Shown here piece by piece: positions 21,286 through 32,690 of a DNA stretch of 64,000 nt. The position numbers and the translations under genes are program-made. Each line of letters begins with the position of its first letter. The stretch's first letter is position 1. The notes below the pieces were generated by a model, which saw nothing but the letters and a program-made list of their open reading frames with translations, was not told the origin of the DNA and did not search any database. The stretch comes from Doryteuthis pealeii (Eukaryota > Mollusca > Cephalopoda > Myopsida > Loliginidae). The stretch lies in assembly GCA_023376005.1 (NCBI GenBank), contig CM042143.1, positions 81,907,091 to 81,971,090 of the forward strand. The letters are read 5' to 3'.

Positions 21286-22038
21286 TATTGTTGTAAAGGG
21301 ATCCAACACTCTGAATTTTGACATTTATAATAATCTTGGGAAGAAGGATTCCTACAACGGTAATTAATAAATTAAATTTGATGGTTTTTTAAAAAATCGT
21401 GACTAGTAGAGGGGCATTGCCTTGGCGGGGTAAGCGTGTCACAGAAATATTAAAACCATTGTAGCCAGAAAGCAGAAAGCAGAAAGAGGTAAACTTTTGG
21501 TATAACGTCATGCCAAAAAACAACCTCTCACCTTTCACCAACACCGACCGTGCACTTCTGTCCATATACATTACAGGCAGCGTTTTGTTCGAAATAAAAC
21601 AGATAATGCACTTTTATTTCAATTTGAATGTTGCCGATCAATGCTCTGATCCTAAGCAACAGTCTGAACATAAGCAAAGCGCGCAGATACTACCCTCTGA
21701 TCTTAAACAGAATTGTAGATTCATATGTAAATAATCTCGTCATTTTGACGGGAACTATGCAAATATATAAATATTTCGCCATAACTGGCGATTATAATTA
21801 CTTTATAGAAATCATTTTCAGCGGAGACTAGAAAAATCTCAAAGAAACAACACTAAGAATAATGATAAATAGTTTTAATAACTGGGAAACGAGAGAATTC
21901 ATCAAGGCTTTAAGTAACTGATGAAATCGGAGTTTGTTGCTTTTAAAGATTTTTCTAAAATCTCATCGACTTGTCGGTTGTTCCATGTTGACAGTTGAAT
22001 ATTTTAATATCAGTCGTTCATTTTGATTTATTGTCAGG
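21286..22038. other. No feature recognised
   Basis: Mixed-composition sequence; short frames on both strands at 21389-21734 overlap each other and resemble nothing known to me. Confidence 0.45.

Positions 22039-22095
<57 letters not shown>
22039..22095. repeat. (GT)n microsatellite
   Basis: About 28 uninterrupted GT units; a short CA run follows at 22228-22253. Confidence 0.95.
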
Positions 22096-22097
<2 letters not shown>

Positions 22098-22373
22098 GAA
22101 TTTTCAAGAGAATTTTATTTTCAAGTTGATAAAAAAGATGAGACTTATTAAGAGTCGATGCTAACATTTTGAAATTTGGTCGAAATAAAAGAGTGCTGAC
22201 AATTTTATGATACAAAATACTTTTGTGCACACACACACACTACACACACACACAAATACATGCATATCAATTTGTACATAAAATACATGGTGATTTTATC
22301 AGTCACACAACCTAACTCTCCGCCCTGTCGTTAACTGTATCCCCAGCAGAGGTGTGGGACTCTTCTAAAAGGG

Positions 22374-22460
22374 TGTTTTGATTATGGTGATGTTTCAGTT
22401 CTGGAGATCTGGGGAGTGAGGAGTACTCCTTCATTGTCATTACTCCCTGTAGAGATTTGT
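22374..22460 (+). mobile_element. Family C/D core fragment
   Basis: GATGTTTCAGTTCTGGAGAT, GGGGAGTGAGGAGTACTCC and CATTGTCATTACTCCCTG match the shared core. The following 300 bases (22461-22771) are not in other copies. Confidence 0.65.
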
Positions 22461-22771
22461 GTAGACTGATCAGTATTCAACTGCTTCTGAGAATCCAGAC
22501 TTGGTAAGTTGTTTAAATAGCAGATTGGACTATTCTACTATGTGGCATGGTCAAATCTATTTCAATGATTTTGATTGGCTAGTTCTTTTAGTGTGGATAT
22601 GTTTGTCCATATATACTGAACCATGTTCTTCTGTCATATATACTGACCATGATCTGTCAGTTGCTACAGAGTGTATTCGGTTACGTTCTGTCTCTTTTTC
22701 TGGTGACTGGATGCTAGTCACAGCCTTCTATGAAGGTGAATATAAATGCTCATTCTACACTACCATTTTAT

Positions 22772-22980
22772 TCAGGAGTTGTGTTACCAGTAAGAGTCAT
22801 ATCTAAGGGTCAAATAGATTTATTTAAAAATCATTCGTATTTGATTGAAGGAAAAACTCGTAGAAAACAATTGCACAAGCAATGTAAATATGAACGTATA
22901 ATGAATGCAATTCCCAACCCCTAGTCATAAAATAACCCTATACGGGTTGACATGTTGTTTAAATTAATAAATAAATCAAT
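22772..22980 (+). mobile_element. Family D, 3' half
   Basis: GTTACCAGTAAGAGTCATAT, then AAATCATTCGTATTTGATTG, GTAAATATGAACGTATAATG and tail ATAACCCTATACGGGTTGAC ATG, ending in (AATC)n. Together with 22374-22460 it may be one element holding a 311-bp insertion that includes a 101-codon frame of unknown nature (22501-22806). Confidence 0.7.
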
Positions 22981-23179
22981 CAATCAGTTTATATTCAAAA
23001 CTTAAGGAATATTGTTCGGGGACTCTGTAATCATTAGTAAAACCATTTTTCTGTTAACAGCTTATAAAAAAGTGTGGTTAGTTCTACTCAAACACTCACC
23101 ATTATAAACAAATCATGTGTAGGCAGTCTAGCAGTTGACATCTTTAACGCTTAAATGTAACCTTCGTCCATGAAGAAGA

Positions 23180-23420
23180 TACTCGTTCGGCTAGGCACCA
23201 CAAGGTTCATAGTTCGATCCTGGTCCTCGCCAACTCAGCGTATGAGTAGCACAGGGATCTGTGCGGTAAAGTAAGGAGCTGATGGTAGATGTGGCGCTCC
23301 ACCTTAGACGCAAAATAACAATCTCCTTGGTCTGGCGCTAGTGAAAAGGGGATAGACTCCCTCGCTGATTGGCTGATACCGACATTAGGCCGCCCCGACG
23401 ACTTTACTTTACTTACTTTA
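23180..23420 (+). mobile_element. Family A tRNA-derived SINE
   Basis: Only the first bases of the head are missing. CGTTCGGCTAGGCACCACAA, AGTTCGATCCTGG (B box) and GCGTATGAGTAGCACAGGGA are well kept; it ends CGACTTTACTTTACTTAC. One of the best preserved A copies here, directly followed by a Helitron 3' end. Confidence 0.85.
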
Positions 23421-23426
23421 TATATA

Positions 23427-24027
23427 CTAGCAAATATATGCACCCTCCGGGTGCAAGTATTTAAGTTTTAATGTAATCAAATATCGTATTAAATTAGAAA
23501 GTCTAATAAGAATGCAGATAAAAAGATTTGAAACAGAGTGGGGGTATAATAGAAAAATAGAAATGAAACTTACTCTTTCATTGCTGAATTTTACTTATTT
23601 AACTATTTAGTTAAATTAGGAAATAAAGAATAAAATTACACTTATTTTTTCTTGTTAATGGATTTCATTTAAGATTCATTGGAGAGATTTTTGCTTATAT
23701 TCATTAAAATGAAACCAAACAGTTAGAAATCAATAATACTAAGCACATATTTAATAAAATCACATTTTTAATATCAATATGCAAATTATCCTTCCCGTTC
23801 ACACTGCAAACCGCTATTTTTTGTATATATAAATACAATAGCATGTTATTAGTATGTAGATATGGACAACACTAATAAAAAGGTGGAGCAATTTTATTAA
23901 TAATTGAGGTTTAAATATAAATAAAATCATGAAGAATGTGATGAAAATAACTATGTTAATTGTGACTCGATTAGTAATATAGTTTCGGTTACAGACAGAA
24001 AAACACACAATCTCCATTATAATAAGA
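23427..24027 (-). mobile_element. Non-autonomous Helitron, type 1 (601 bp)
   Basis: Same ends as 16380-17031: minus-strand TCTTATTATAATGGAGATTG to a TGCACCCGGAGGGTGCA hairpin and CTAG, inserted between A and T in TA-rich DNA. About 50 bp shorter through internal indels. Confidence 0.85.
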
Positions 24028-24043
24028 TATATATATATAGTCA

Positions 24044-24280
24044 TCCACAGACACCGTGTTTCGACGTATCACTTCTCTTCAGTGTGGCTAGACATTTGTA
24101 AGCTATCTACACCCGGGATAGGAACCCGATCGATTCATTATCAGTCATGCTGCTTAACCGATCGGCCATCGTCACTTACAGAATGGGAAGGGGATTATAA
24201 CTGTTAAATACACACATCTGCATGTATGTAAAGGCCGACATAGAGTGCTCCGTTCTTTTTTTATAGGAGAGCGTTGCGTT
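24044..24280 (-). mobile_element. Family F tRNA-like SINE
   Basis: The minus strand has GATGGCCGATCGGTTAAGCA (A-box-like) and GGGTTCCTATCCCGG (B-box-like) about 30 bases apart, as in tRNA-derived SINEs. Shares GTCATCCACAGAC and (reverse) TTATCAGT-type phrases with 25308-25560. Confidence 0.55.
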
Positions 24281-25006
24281 TACGCTTTATTGACAGCAAG
24301 TTATTGTCTAGGCAGGGACTGCTGATTACGACGGAATATTTCTTCTTCATGACCTTTATCTTTAGTTTTTCTAGTCGTCTAGTCCGTAGTGAAATAGAAT
24401 GGAAAAAAGTATGACAAATCTTCGTAAGAATAAATCTATTGGTAATATTAAATCATCATGATTACGTTGTCGGCTATTTTTGGATGATCAGCGCTTTAGT
24501 TTTTTGTGACTTCATTAAATTAATTCATTCTGATGAAGTTTTTGATTAGATTTTGATTTAGTTTTTTATTATTTTTTTATTAGGAAAATCTTTTCAATAA
24601 TACAATTGAATCAATAGGCAATTGTAACCATAGGCTGAGCCGGTCACTAAAATATAAGAATTACACTATTAAAATTTAACTAAATACATTAGATAACTTC
24701 TAGAATAATTAAACACTATAAATTAGTAATGTTAGATTCCTAAAATATAATTAGAATTATACTTTTAAATTCTAACTGTTTTCAATAGCTATTATCTATA
24801 ATTAGAAATAAGCTAAAAACAATACAGAGATGAGAACTAGGAAATAAATTAGCGAAGCCGCACGCAGCAACAGAGAAAAATATGCAGTGACATAGATTTC
24901 AACAGTTACTATCGGAAAATAAGTTTATCTCAGTTTAAATAAGTAATGACTTCAACTTAGTTAAGTATAAGGTCGAGTCCTGATGAGATAGCATACATTG
25001 AAGTGT

Positions 25007-25242
25007 GTAAGTGTGTGTATGTGTGTGTGTGTGTGTGTTTGTGTATGTGTGTTTGTGTGAGGTTGTGTATGTGTGTCTGTGTGTGTTATTCACGTCGCTG
25101 TTCAAGACCAAGTATATAAACCTATGATTTTTAATCCTGATTTTAAAGAAATACATGTTCTCTCATTATTGGAAATTTCCCTTCCTTACATGCCTTTGTA
25201 TTAATCCCAATTAAACTTTTTTTAAAGACGTATTTTAAAACA

Positions 25243-25308
<66 letters not shown>
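25007..25308. repeat. (GT)n-rich and (TA)n arrays
   Basis: Imperfect GT with TATG and TTTG interruptions at 25007-25088; TA at 25248-25308. 25089-25247 holds nothing recognised. Confidence 0.9.
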
Positions 25309-25310
<2 letters not shown>

Positions 25311-25556
25311 TGCGTCATCCACAGACTGGACCATCAGCTACCTGCAGAAAGGGGGTAGAATTTAACTGATAAATACATACATAGGTATATATGTTACAGC
25401 CACTAGAGATATCACATCTGTGTTATAGAGAGCCTTGACATTTAAGCTTAATTTGCAGCCGACAGGCAAATTTTCCCCAGAGATCACAGAGAGATAGAAA
25501 CCCGACCAACTTAACCACTGGGTTATCAGCCACCTGCAGGCAAGGGGCAAAATTAA

Positions 25557-25560
<4 letters not shown>
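25308..25560 (-). mobile_element. Family F-related repeat
   Basis: Begins with GCGTCATCCACAGACTGGAC and contains two similar phrases near CAGCCACCTGCAGGCAAGGG about 190 bases apart, each followed by AATTTAACTGATA or AATTAACTGATA. Probably a partial duplication of the F element; the tRNA-like part is degraded. Confidence 0.5.

Positions 25561-25645
<85 letters not shown>
25560..25645. repeat. (TA)n-(GT)n compound microsatellite
   Basis: TA to 25612, then GT, ending directly at the transposase relic. Confidence 0.95.
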
Positions 25646-25647
<2 letters not shown>

Positions 25648-26050
25648 TGGCCTAGTCAGTCTTTGGACTTTAATCATTTAGAGAATCCGTGGAGGAGCTG
25701 AAGCTACAAACCTGAAGGATTTGGAGAGTATCTGGAAAGACGAGTGGGCCAAAATCCCCCTAGGATCTGTAAAAATAACCAACTACAGGAAACGCCTGGT
25801 TGCTATGCATGCTAACAAGGGTTTATTCACCAAGTGTTTGAGTTAAATTTCGCTATGGAGTGAAATACTTATTTTTTTCATAAAATACAAATAAATGTTC
25901 AAAAATTGATATAATGTGATTTTCTTTAAAAAAATTATTATCTATCTCTAACTTTCAAGACGTACCTACCCTGAAAATTATACACCATTCCTATTTTTGT
26001 AGGGTGGTAATCTCAGAAAATCAATAGGATGTGAAATACTTATTTTCCCA
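25648..26050 (+). pseudogene. Tc1-like transposon, 3' end with transposase C-terminus
   Basis: The start reads WPSQSLDFNHLEN, corresponding to the Tc1 signature around the DDE glutamate (PDLNPIENLW). After one frameshift the frame continues as LKDLESIWKDEWAKIP, VKITNYRKRLVAMHANKG and LFTKCLS, to a TAA at 25844-25846. The 3' non-coding part ends with GTGAAATACTTATTTTCCCA, the terminal repeat of this Tc1 group, followed by TA. The 5' part of the element is missing, so it cannot encode an active transposase. Confidence 0.85.
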
Positions 26051-26245
26051 TATATATATATATAGAAAGAAAGAAAAAGAGATAAGTAAACATTGGATGA
26101 GGGGAAAACAACAAAATTTCAGGAATTGGTACTAAGTTGAGTCAAAAGTTTTGCAATATTCTGGTAACGTGAGACACAATTTGGCAGCTTTGTATTCTTT
26201 TGCCAAGGTCGTGAATGTGACAAACCACACAGCACTGTGAGCTTC

Positions 26246-26405
26246 CCACTACTAGTGGTGAGGTTCCAGTTCAGGAGCTTCATTGCCATTACTCTCAGGT
26301 CCACTTTTATCTGGAATGGTAGTACCTGTTAGAGTCTCATCTATAGGTTAAAAGATAAAAAGAATGAGTTAAAAAATTTTAATACCCAACAAGAATTGAT
26401 GAAAC
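26246..26405 (+). mobile_element. Family C core fragment
   Basis: GTGGTGAGGTTCCAGTTCAG, CATTGCCATTACTCTCAGGT and GGTAGTACCTGTTAGAGTCT, then TACCCAACAAGAATTGATG. The tail is missing. Confidence 0.7.
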
Positions 26406-26867
26406 ATCGCCGGATTTGCTTCTGCTCCTTGAAGCCTCAGAATCAATGGTTTCAAGCCTATCTGAACTTGTGATTGCCAGGTTTTTGCAATGCAGGTGAA
26501 ATTTATTCAACTATCTGTGGTTACTGTACTGCGAGCAAGTGCTCCTTCAACTTTCACGCAACAAATTTTTCTTTGTTGCTTCTGCGGCGTTAGGACCAAG
26601 TTCAAATTAGACTACGTAGCTCTTTCATCTGTGTTTCAAATCACACACGGTGTAAAGCGATGCACAACGTGTCAGCTTACCTACTACCAACAATAGTGGT
26701 AACCTATCACAGCTAGAACTGCTTTGGTCATGTGATCTACGCACTGCAAACTAACATGTACCAACATATCGCAATGAATATTTGGCACTTTTAAATTCAT
26801 TATTAAAGCTTTTTTATTAGTTAGAAAATCACCTGACTTCCTTTCCACAGTGTGCTAGATAGCTGTA
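26406..26867. other. No feature recognised
   Basis: Includes a 68-codon plus frame (26490-26696) with several cysteines but no known motif. Confidence 0.4.
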
Positions 26868-27148
26868 GATGGGGGTTTTAGTGCCCTAGTGTCATCTAGT
26901 AGAGAGATTTCAGTTCAAGAGCTCTGGGGAGTATGGAGTACCACTTCATTGCCATTACTCTCAGGTCCACTTTTATCTGAGTGGTAGTACCTGTTAGAGT
27001 CTCATCTGTAGGTTAAATAAATAATAAAAAAATGAGTTTAAATGTGTTTTTAAATTTTGTAATACCCAACAAGAATGGGTAAAACAAAAAAGTTTTTCGC
27101 ATAAAATAACCGAAGGGGTGGCATGTCGTAAAATCAAATCAACCAAAG
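26868..27148 (+). mobile_element. Family C, 3' half with tail
   Basis: Core (GAGCTCTGGGGAGTATGGAG, CATTGCCATTACTCTCAGGT) through to AATACCCAACAAGAATGGGT and a degraded tail AAATAACCGAAGGGGTGGCA TGTCGTAAAATC. Very close to 26246-26405 in the core, so probably related by duplication or a shared subfamily. Confidence 0.75.
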
Positions 27149-27185
27149 TATCTCATGCACAGGGTTACCCCCCCCAAAAAAAAAG

Positions 27186-27285
27186 GCTCTCGTGGGTATG
27201 ACACTAAACTGCATCTGATAATGAGACTCCGGTTCTAGAGATATAGTGAGTATTGAGTACCCTTCATTGCCATTACTCTCAGCTA
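27186..27285 (+). mobile_element. Family C core fragment
   Basis: GGGTATGACACTAAACTGCA and CCATTGCCATTACTCTCAGC; third C fragment in one orientation within 1.1 kb. Confidence 0.65.
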
Positions 27286-27805
27286 CAAACAGATAATATG
27301 GTTAGATTCATTACACTAAACTTTTTCCCCATTATTTCAAAGGGTTAATATTGCCATTGCAAAAATCCCTGATACACAAATACCAATATTTGCCACAAAT
27401 CACCCAACATACACTCCGGCTAGTTTTTTTTTTCTTTAAACTTGTAATGCTGAAATGATGCTCATATCAACAAATAAAAGTGCTTTGCACGCACCTGTGC
27501 GTTCTATCATCATTAAAGTTATTACGTCATGAAAGCTTTTCTTTTTTTTTTTTTCTTTTTTTTTTTCAATGTTAATTTTATTCTGCACGATTTTTAACGA
27601 TAGGATGTAATTAATAAGGATGGATGTTAGCGCAGTTCTTTAAATTACCAATGTCACTTTACATGGCCATTTCATTTATATTTGTAGATATTTCGTTTTA
27701 TTTTTTCGGGCAGGGGGATGTCCTTAATTTAAATTACTTGAACTAAAAATCCAACACCCGTTCTCTCATCTTTCTTCCTAATTTAAAAGAAAAAGACAAA
27801 ATACT
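27286..27805. other. No feature recognised
   Basis: AT-rich with T runs near 27541-27567. Confidence 0.45.
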
Positions 27806-27820
27806 ATATATATAATATAT

Positions 27821-27898
<78 letters not shown>
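27806..27898. repeat. (TA)n-(GT)n compound microsatellite
   Basis: TA with AATATA interruptions, then GT. Confidence 0.95.
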
Positions 27899-27902
<4 letters not shown>

Positions 27903-28159
27903 TTAAAAATGTTTAACTTGTTTATTAAATCGGCATTTATCAACTAAAGTTTTCTTCGCTTTAAGTTTGCGGTGTTGATATATTCACCTGATCTTTTTTT
28001 TTTTTTTTTTAAGGCTTCCATATATTTTCAGATACAATTCTACGTAGGCGTTTGTGTAGATATATTTGTGTGCTTACCCAAATGTCGTAATATTCGTGTA
28101 TGAGACGAGTTTTAAGAAACTAAAGAGGAGTCGAAACTTTACATGAGTTTTAGTCATTT

Positions 28160-28330
28160 GGAGGTGCCTGTGGTATAATCCAACTATTTTCTTTCCAGCT
28201 ACGGTTAAATAGTAGGACTGTTTAACCATGGTATGGTAACTAGCCTAGGAGAAGGAAAACTATGAATTCTAAACCTGTTAAACTCTGCTTAAGAAATTGA
28301 TCTTGTGTAGCACTCTGCCCGTGCGGGGTA
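28160..28330 (+). mobile_element. Family B SINE, internal deletion
   Basis: A remnant of the head (GGAGGTGCCTGTGGTATAAT) is joined directly to the body at CCAACTATTTTC; the 3' half is complete (GGTTAAATAGTAGGACTGTT, CTGCTTAAGAAATTGATCTT). Confidence 0.75.
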
Positions 28331-29150
28331 ATTATATCCATGATTTAAGTCTCATTTTAAGTTTCAAATAAAATTAGAAATGTATGATTTAATAATTAAC
28401 TCTATTGCTCTAACAAAAACCTCGCTATAATGTGCCATTTTCTGTACTATAGTAACAAAGATTGATATTTATGATACACCGTATTTGACAGCTTATTAGA
28501 CGCATGGGCTTATAAGACGCACCTCAATGTGGGCAGGCATTTTAGATAAATAAAAATAAATAAACGGGTTTAAACTACAAATGTCAGGTGGAGAGGTTTC
28601 GATTTACATTCGTAGCCCTCCCACAATCAGGTCATTTTAAAAGTTTTATATATAATCTTTACTGAATCCCAGTACATTTAGAACCCTGAATATTTGCTGG
28701 AACCTACCAAAACTGGTCCTTCTTAGAGACTTGAGAGACCTGCTTAAAAGTGTTCAGCAATTTTATGGTCTGTCTTACCTCGATGTACAACCGTCCGCTA
28801 GTTTGTTTAGGTAGATTCATGGTTAAGCGTTATCACTTAATTTTGACTGGTGTTATTCTATATTAAGTGCCGAAAAGTACTACTGTTATATATTGTTACC
28901 TGAGAAAAGAGTTACATTTGGTGGAATAGAAGCGATCGTTACCTTTACATTTGCGTAGATGTTTGCGGTTTAAATTAAGGGTCACTGCAGCACTAGAACT
29001 CCACTAAGAGAAACTTTTTTTTAAATATGCATTGGACTTCATTTCATATTCCACTAACATCTGTCCAGTAGACTATGATATATTTACGTCCCTGAATTCA
29101 CAGTCTACCCCAGCAAAGGGAATTGTGTTTGCTCCACCACTTGGTACAAA
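28331..29150. other. No firm feature
   Basis: Near 28482-28530 the phrase CTTATAAGACGCACC resembles terminal sequence of a DNA transposon group, but no matching second end was found. Confidence 0.35.
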
Positions 29151-29395
29151 GAGAGGTGCATGGTGTACTGGTTAGAGTCGTAGGAAATGGACTCGTCGAC
29201 CCGAGTTCAAATCCTGGACGAAGCCACAGTTCACATAGCGCTAATACCCTTGGGAAATGTATAAATCCAACTATTCTCCCTCCAGCTATGGGTAAATAGT
29301 AGGGTAGACTGGGCTCTTTAACCTTGGTTAGGCAACCAGTCTAGAAAGAAGGGAAACTCTGAATTAAAACCTCTTAAATCTCCGCTTGGCGTGGT
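29151..29395 (+). mobile_element. Family B tRNA-derived SINE, well preserved
   Basis: The head GGTGCATGGTGTACTGGTTA G and GAGTTCAAATCCTGGACG (B box) are intact. The body has GGGTAAATAGTAGGGTAGAC and CTGAATTAAAACCTC. It ends slightly early, without the TA-rich tail. Confidence 0.85.
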
Positions 29396-29617
29396 CCCTA
29401 CTAGAATAGACTCAGGCCTACTTAGTGATCTAGTTCATTTTTTTTAATGATTGATGACTCCCGGGTTGTTCCAGGTAGAAATACACATTATGATATCAAG
29501 AAAAAAATTGAATACGACACTTGTTTGTCTATTAAATATTGTTCTAAGCGTGAAACGCTCGATGGCCTCGAAAATATCACGTGTGTCAATCGTCTGTGTG
29601 AAGATTATCTATCATAT

Positions 29618-29905
29618 GGAAATCTGATCACTGATAAGATAAAGTGAGAATTCATCCAAGCTGTTGCCGTATCAGTACTACTGTATGGTTGCACCACCTG
29701 GACCCTAATAAAACGCTCAGAAAATAGCTAGATGGAACTACAAAAGGATGCTGCATGCTGTTTTGAACAAATCTTTGAAACAGCATCCCCACTGTATGGC
29801 CACTTACCTCCTATCATACAAACCATCAGAGTAAGATGAACAGACATGTTAGACACTACTGGAGAAGCAAGGACGAACTCTTAAGTGACGTTCTCTCATG
29901 TTTTA
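29618..29905 (+). pseudogene. LINE relic, family 2, ORF2 C-terminus
   Basis: Reads NLITDKIK, stop, then FIQAVAVSVLLYGCTTWTL, later LYGHLPPIIQTIR and, in another frame, RHYWRSKDELLSDVL. This is the same region as 19985-20440 and includes its upstream DKIK..F motif. Stops and frameshifts throughout; the 3' end and GAT tail are missing. Confidence 0.7.
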
Positions 29906-30586
29906 AGGTGTTCACCCAATTAAGGGCGAAGCAGAATGTAATTAACAAATCCATGTCCCTTTTATTTTATTTTGCACTGCTTACTCTATATATATCTTTC
30001 CTTCCTTCTTTCTTTCTTCTTTCTTTCTTTCTTCCTTCGCTTGCTGCCTTTCGCGTGGTCGTTTCCTCCGTTTGACCTTGTAAGACTCAGGGTGATTTTC
30101 TGAGATTTCGTGGAAGAAACAGTCTGTCTTTTATAAGCCGTCAAATGTGGTAGATAATATTTATCCTGTCTTGAATTGATACTTAAAAGAAAGTAACAAA
30201 TATCTTTGCTGAAACTTCTGCAATTTAGTGAGAATAAGGGTAAACGTTTTCACTTTTAAGGCTCAGGATTTTCATGATATAAACATAAAGAAAATCATAT
30301 TGTAACGTTATGAGTCTCTCGCAAAAGTGTCACTTGATCCCAGTGATGAAGGAAATGGACAAATACGAATTTACACTTTGGTTCCCCAGTTTATTATTAT
30401 GTTAATAATTCTGGTCAGTCATTTTCAGGAGTTTCCAAACCGTTTTTTACGGGGAGGAAGGAACTTCTTGCATCTTCTAAAAATCTTTATCGAAGATAAA
30501 CCTGGTTTGGTTGTTGGGATGATACTCATGTAGCGTGTCATGGTCAGGAATAACCTGTCAGAGTCCACCCCTCTTCAGGTCTACAA
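29906..30586. other. No feature recognised
   Basis: Contains a short (TTCC/TTTC)n run near 29995-30040 and otherwise nothing I can assign. Confidence 0.45.
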
Positions 30587-30700
30587 CGAGTTTAAATTCA
30601 GAGTTTTCCTTCTCCTAGACCGGTTGTCATAGCCTTGGACAGTCTGCCCCTCTATTTGCCCAGTCGCTGGGGATACATTCATTCTTAAAAATGGGTAACG
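30587..30700 (-). mobile_element. Family B SINE fragment
   Basis: AATTCAGAGTTTTCCTTCTC, CCTAGACCGGTTG and CCAGTCGCTGGGGA belong to the 3' half of family B on the minus strand. It runs into the tail of the D element that follows. Confidence 0.65.
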
Positions 30701-30995
30701 CTATTGGTTGATTGGTGGATTTTAACGGCATGCCAACCTGTCAAGGGTTATTTTAAGTTAGGGAATTGCGTTCTCTGTTCGTTCATATTTACATTTCTGT
30801 GTAGTTTTTAAGAGTTTATTTTTCTTATACACGGTCCTATCGAATACGGATGATTTTTAAACATATCTATTTGACCTATCGAGTAGTATCCGAGTTGTAG
30901 TATCTGTTAGGGGGACCCTAACAGATACTACAACTCGAATACTAGACCCGGTAGTAATGACACTAAAGGAGTACTCCACACTGGGAAGTTTGTGC
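30701..30995 (-). mobile_element. Family D element with inverted duplication
   Basis: Begins with the reverse tail GATTTTAACGGCATGCCAAC and proceeds through AATACGGATGATTTTTAAAC and the core. The core is disturbed by a 22-bp inverted duplication at 30891-30937. Confidence 0.75.
30891..30937. repeat. Perfect palindrome, 22-bp arms, 3-nt spacer
   Basis: CGAGTTGTAGTATCTGTTAG GG and its exact reverse complement (30916-30937) separated by GGA. The sequence is normal D core on the right half and an inverted copy on the left. Confidence 0.95.
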
Positions 30996-31284
30996 TATTA
31001 GCTAGCTTTGAGGGGTTTGTTTTTGTATTAAGTAAAACCAAGATACTTTTTTTAAATCAACTTATCAAAGATCACAGAATTATGAAAAGTTTTTGTCAAG
31101 TTAGTAAAACACATTTACTGTTTTATCTTCTGTCATCTTCCAGTCAAAAATCATTTCCATCACAGAACTGCATTAAATACCCGTGAGTCTTTCAATAATT
31201 CTTTTTTCATAAGAATAACTGTAAAAATTGCATCACTAATAATCTGAACGTGCAATGCTTATCATTGATTAATTCATGCATTTT

Positions 31285-31390
31285 GATGATGTGTCAACAT
31301 GATTAAGGTTATTTTATGCCTAGAAGTTACAGAATCGCATTCATATTTACATTTTTGTGTAGCTGTTCTTTAACTTTTTTGGCGTTTATT
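31285..31390 (-). repeat. Family D fragment, first member of a 105-bp direct repeat
   Basis: GTTATTTTATGCCTAGAAGT, CAGAATCGCATTCATATTTA and TGTGTAGCTGTTCTTTAACT are repeated almost base for base at 32410-32514. It ends in a G-rich stretch at 31390-31415. Confidence 0.8.
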
Positions 31391-31467
31391 TATGGTTTTT
31401 TGGGGGTGGGGGGTTGACAGAGTTTGGCACACCATCTGAAAGGGGAGTTCTCAGTGTCACATCACAG

Positions 31468-31525
31468 ACATGCACACAACATGATGATGATGATGATGAT
31501 ATGATGCTGATGATGATGATGTGTG
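31468..31525. repeat. (GAT)n / (ATG)n microsatellite
   Basis: About 17 imperfect GAT units inside a segment (31415-31530) flanked by CACACAACATG and GTGTGCA. Confidence 0.85.
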
Positions 31526-31530
31526 CAATA

Positions 31531-32409
31531 ATTTTAGATAAACATAAACATTGTTGTTTTACCATCATCAAAGTTATACACAAAATATTCATTTAACTTC
31601 ATTTTTTCTTCCCTTTCAAGAAGAGAAGGAGCGAATAGTTTGGTGTTGTCAAAATTATAGACAACAGTCTGACTTGAGATTTCAAAATTTTCTGGTTTTC
31701 TAGAAAAAAAGTAATAAAATAAATATTTTAAAAGTATTCCATAAAATTGAACAAAAAAGTTTTCTTGCAAAATAATTTTTTTTTTTTTTGGAAATAACAA
31801 TTCACTGAGAACACTTTAAAATTGTTACAAAAGAAAATATTCTTTAAAATACAAATAAAGCAAATAAAAAAAAACTGTCACAGCTTTTGCAAATATACTT
31901 ATAAAAGTCAAAACTATTTCAAGTCTTAAAGAAAAGTTCTCATTTTTTTTATTAATATCAGCAGCCTTACATGTAAAAGATTTTTCTTTCTTTTTATGAT
32001 TTTTACTATTATAAATTTTCAAACCAGAAAATGATTTGAAATCTCATAACAATTTGAGTAGTTTTGATTTGGACATAGGATATAGCACATATGACAGACA
32101 ATATACAACATATGATGGTCAGCCCTCAAAAATTCAAATTCAGTCTAAAAGTGCTGAACTAGCTCACCTGTAGTTTTAATGATATGAGTGAGATAATATC
32201 TACAGTATTAGTATATCTAACATAGTTTGCATATTTTTCAGTTAGTATATACTTAAATACTTTTCCTTTTAGTGAATAATTTGTTCTTTTATTGCAGTTT
32301 TAAATAGGTTAGAAAAAGAGTCCAAAATCTGGAAATTTTTTTTCTCTTCACTTATTACATGGTAGTAATGCCTAAATGCCTTGAATTAAGACAGTGTAGA
32401 TTGAAAAAG
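31531..32409. other. AT-rich, no feature recognised
   Basis: Lies between the two members of the direct repeat. The minus-strand frames at 31534-31800 and 31825-32022 are AT-driven. Confidence 0.45.
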
Positions 32410-32690
32410 TAATGATGTGTCAATATGATTAAGGTTATTTTATGCCTAGAAGTTACAGAATCGCATTCATATTTACATTTTTGTGTAGCTGTTCTTTAAC
32501 TTTTGGGGGCGTTTATTTTGTTTTTTGTTTTCTGCTTTTTTTTAGTTATTTCGGGGGGGGGGTGCACACGGTTGTATCACATACGAATAATTGTTAAACA
32601 AATCTATTTTACCTATAGATGGGATCTTAACAAGTACTACTACTCCAGATTAAAGTGGACCCGGGATTAATGGATATGAATAGTAACATC
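32410..32690 (-). mobile_element. Family D element without its tail
   Basis: Continues past the direct-repeat part through a G-run to ATAGATGGGATCTTAACAAG and the CCAGATTAAAGTGGACCCGG core. The terminal hairpin of the tail is lost at the left end in the same place as in the 31285 copy. Confidence 0.7.

Noticed and set aside
26119..26304. LINE coding fragment near LAKEYKAAKL on the minus strand
   Set aside because: A short phrase looked retrotransposon-like, but it could not be extended or matched to a known motif.
28482..28530. DNA transposon terminus (CTTATAAGACGCACC)
   Set aside because: The phrase is suggestive, but no second end, target-site duplication or other copy was found in the window.
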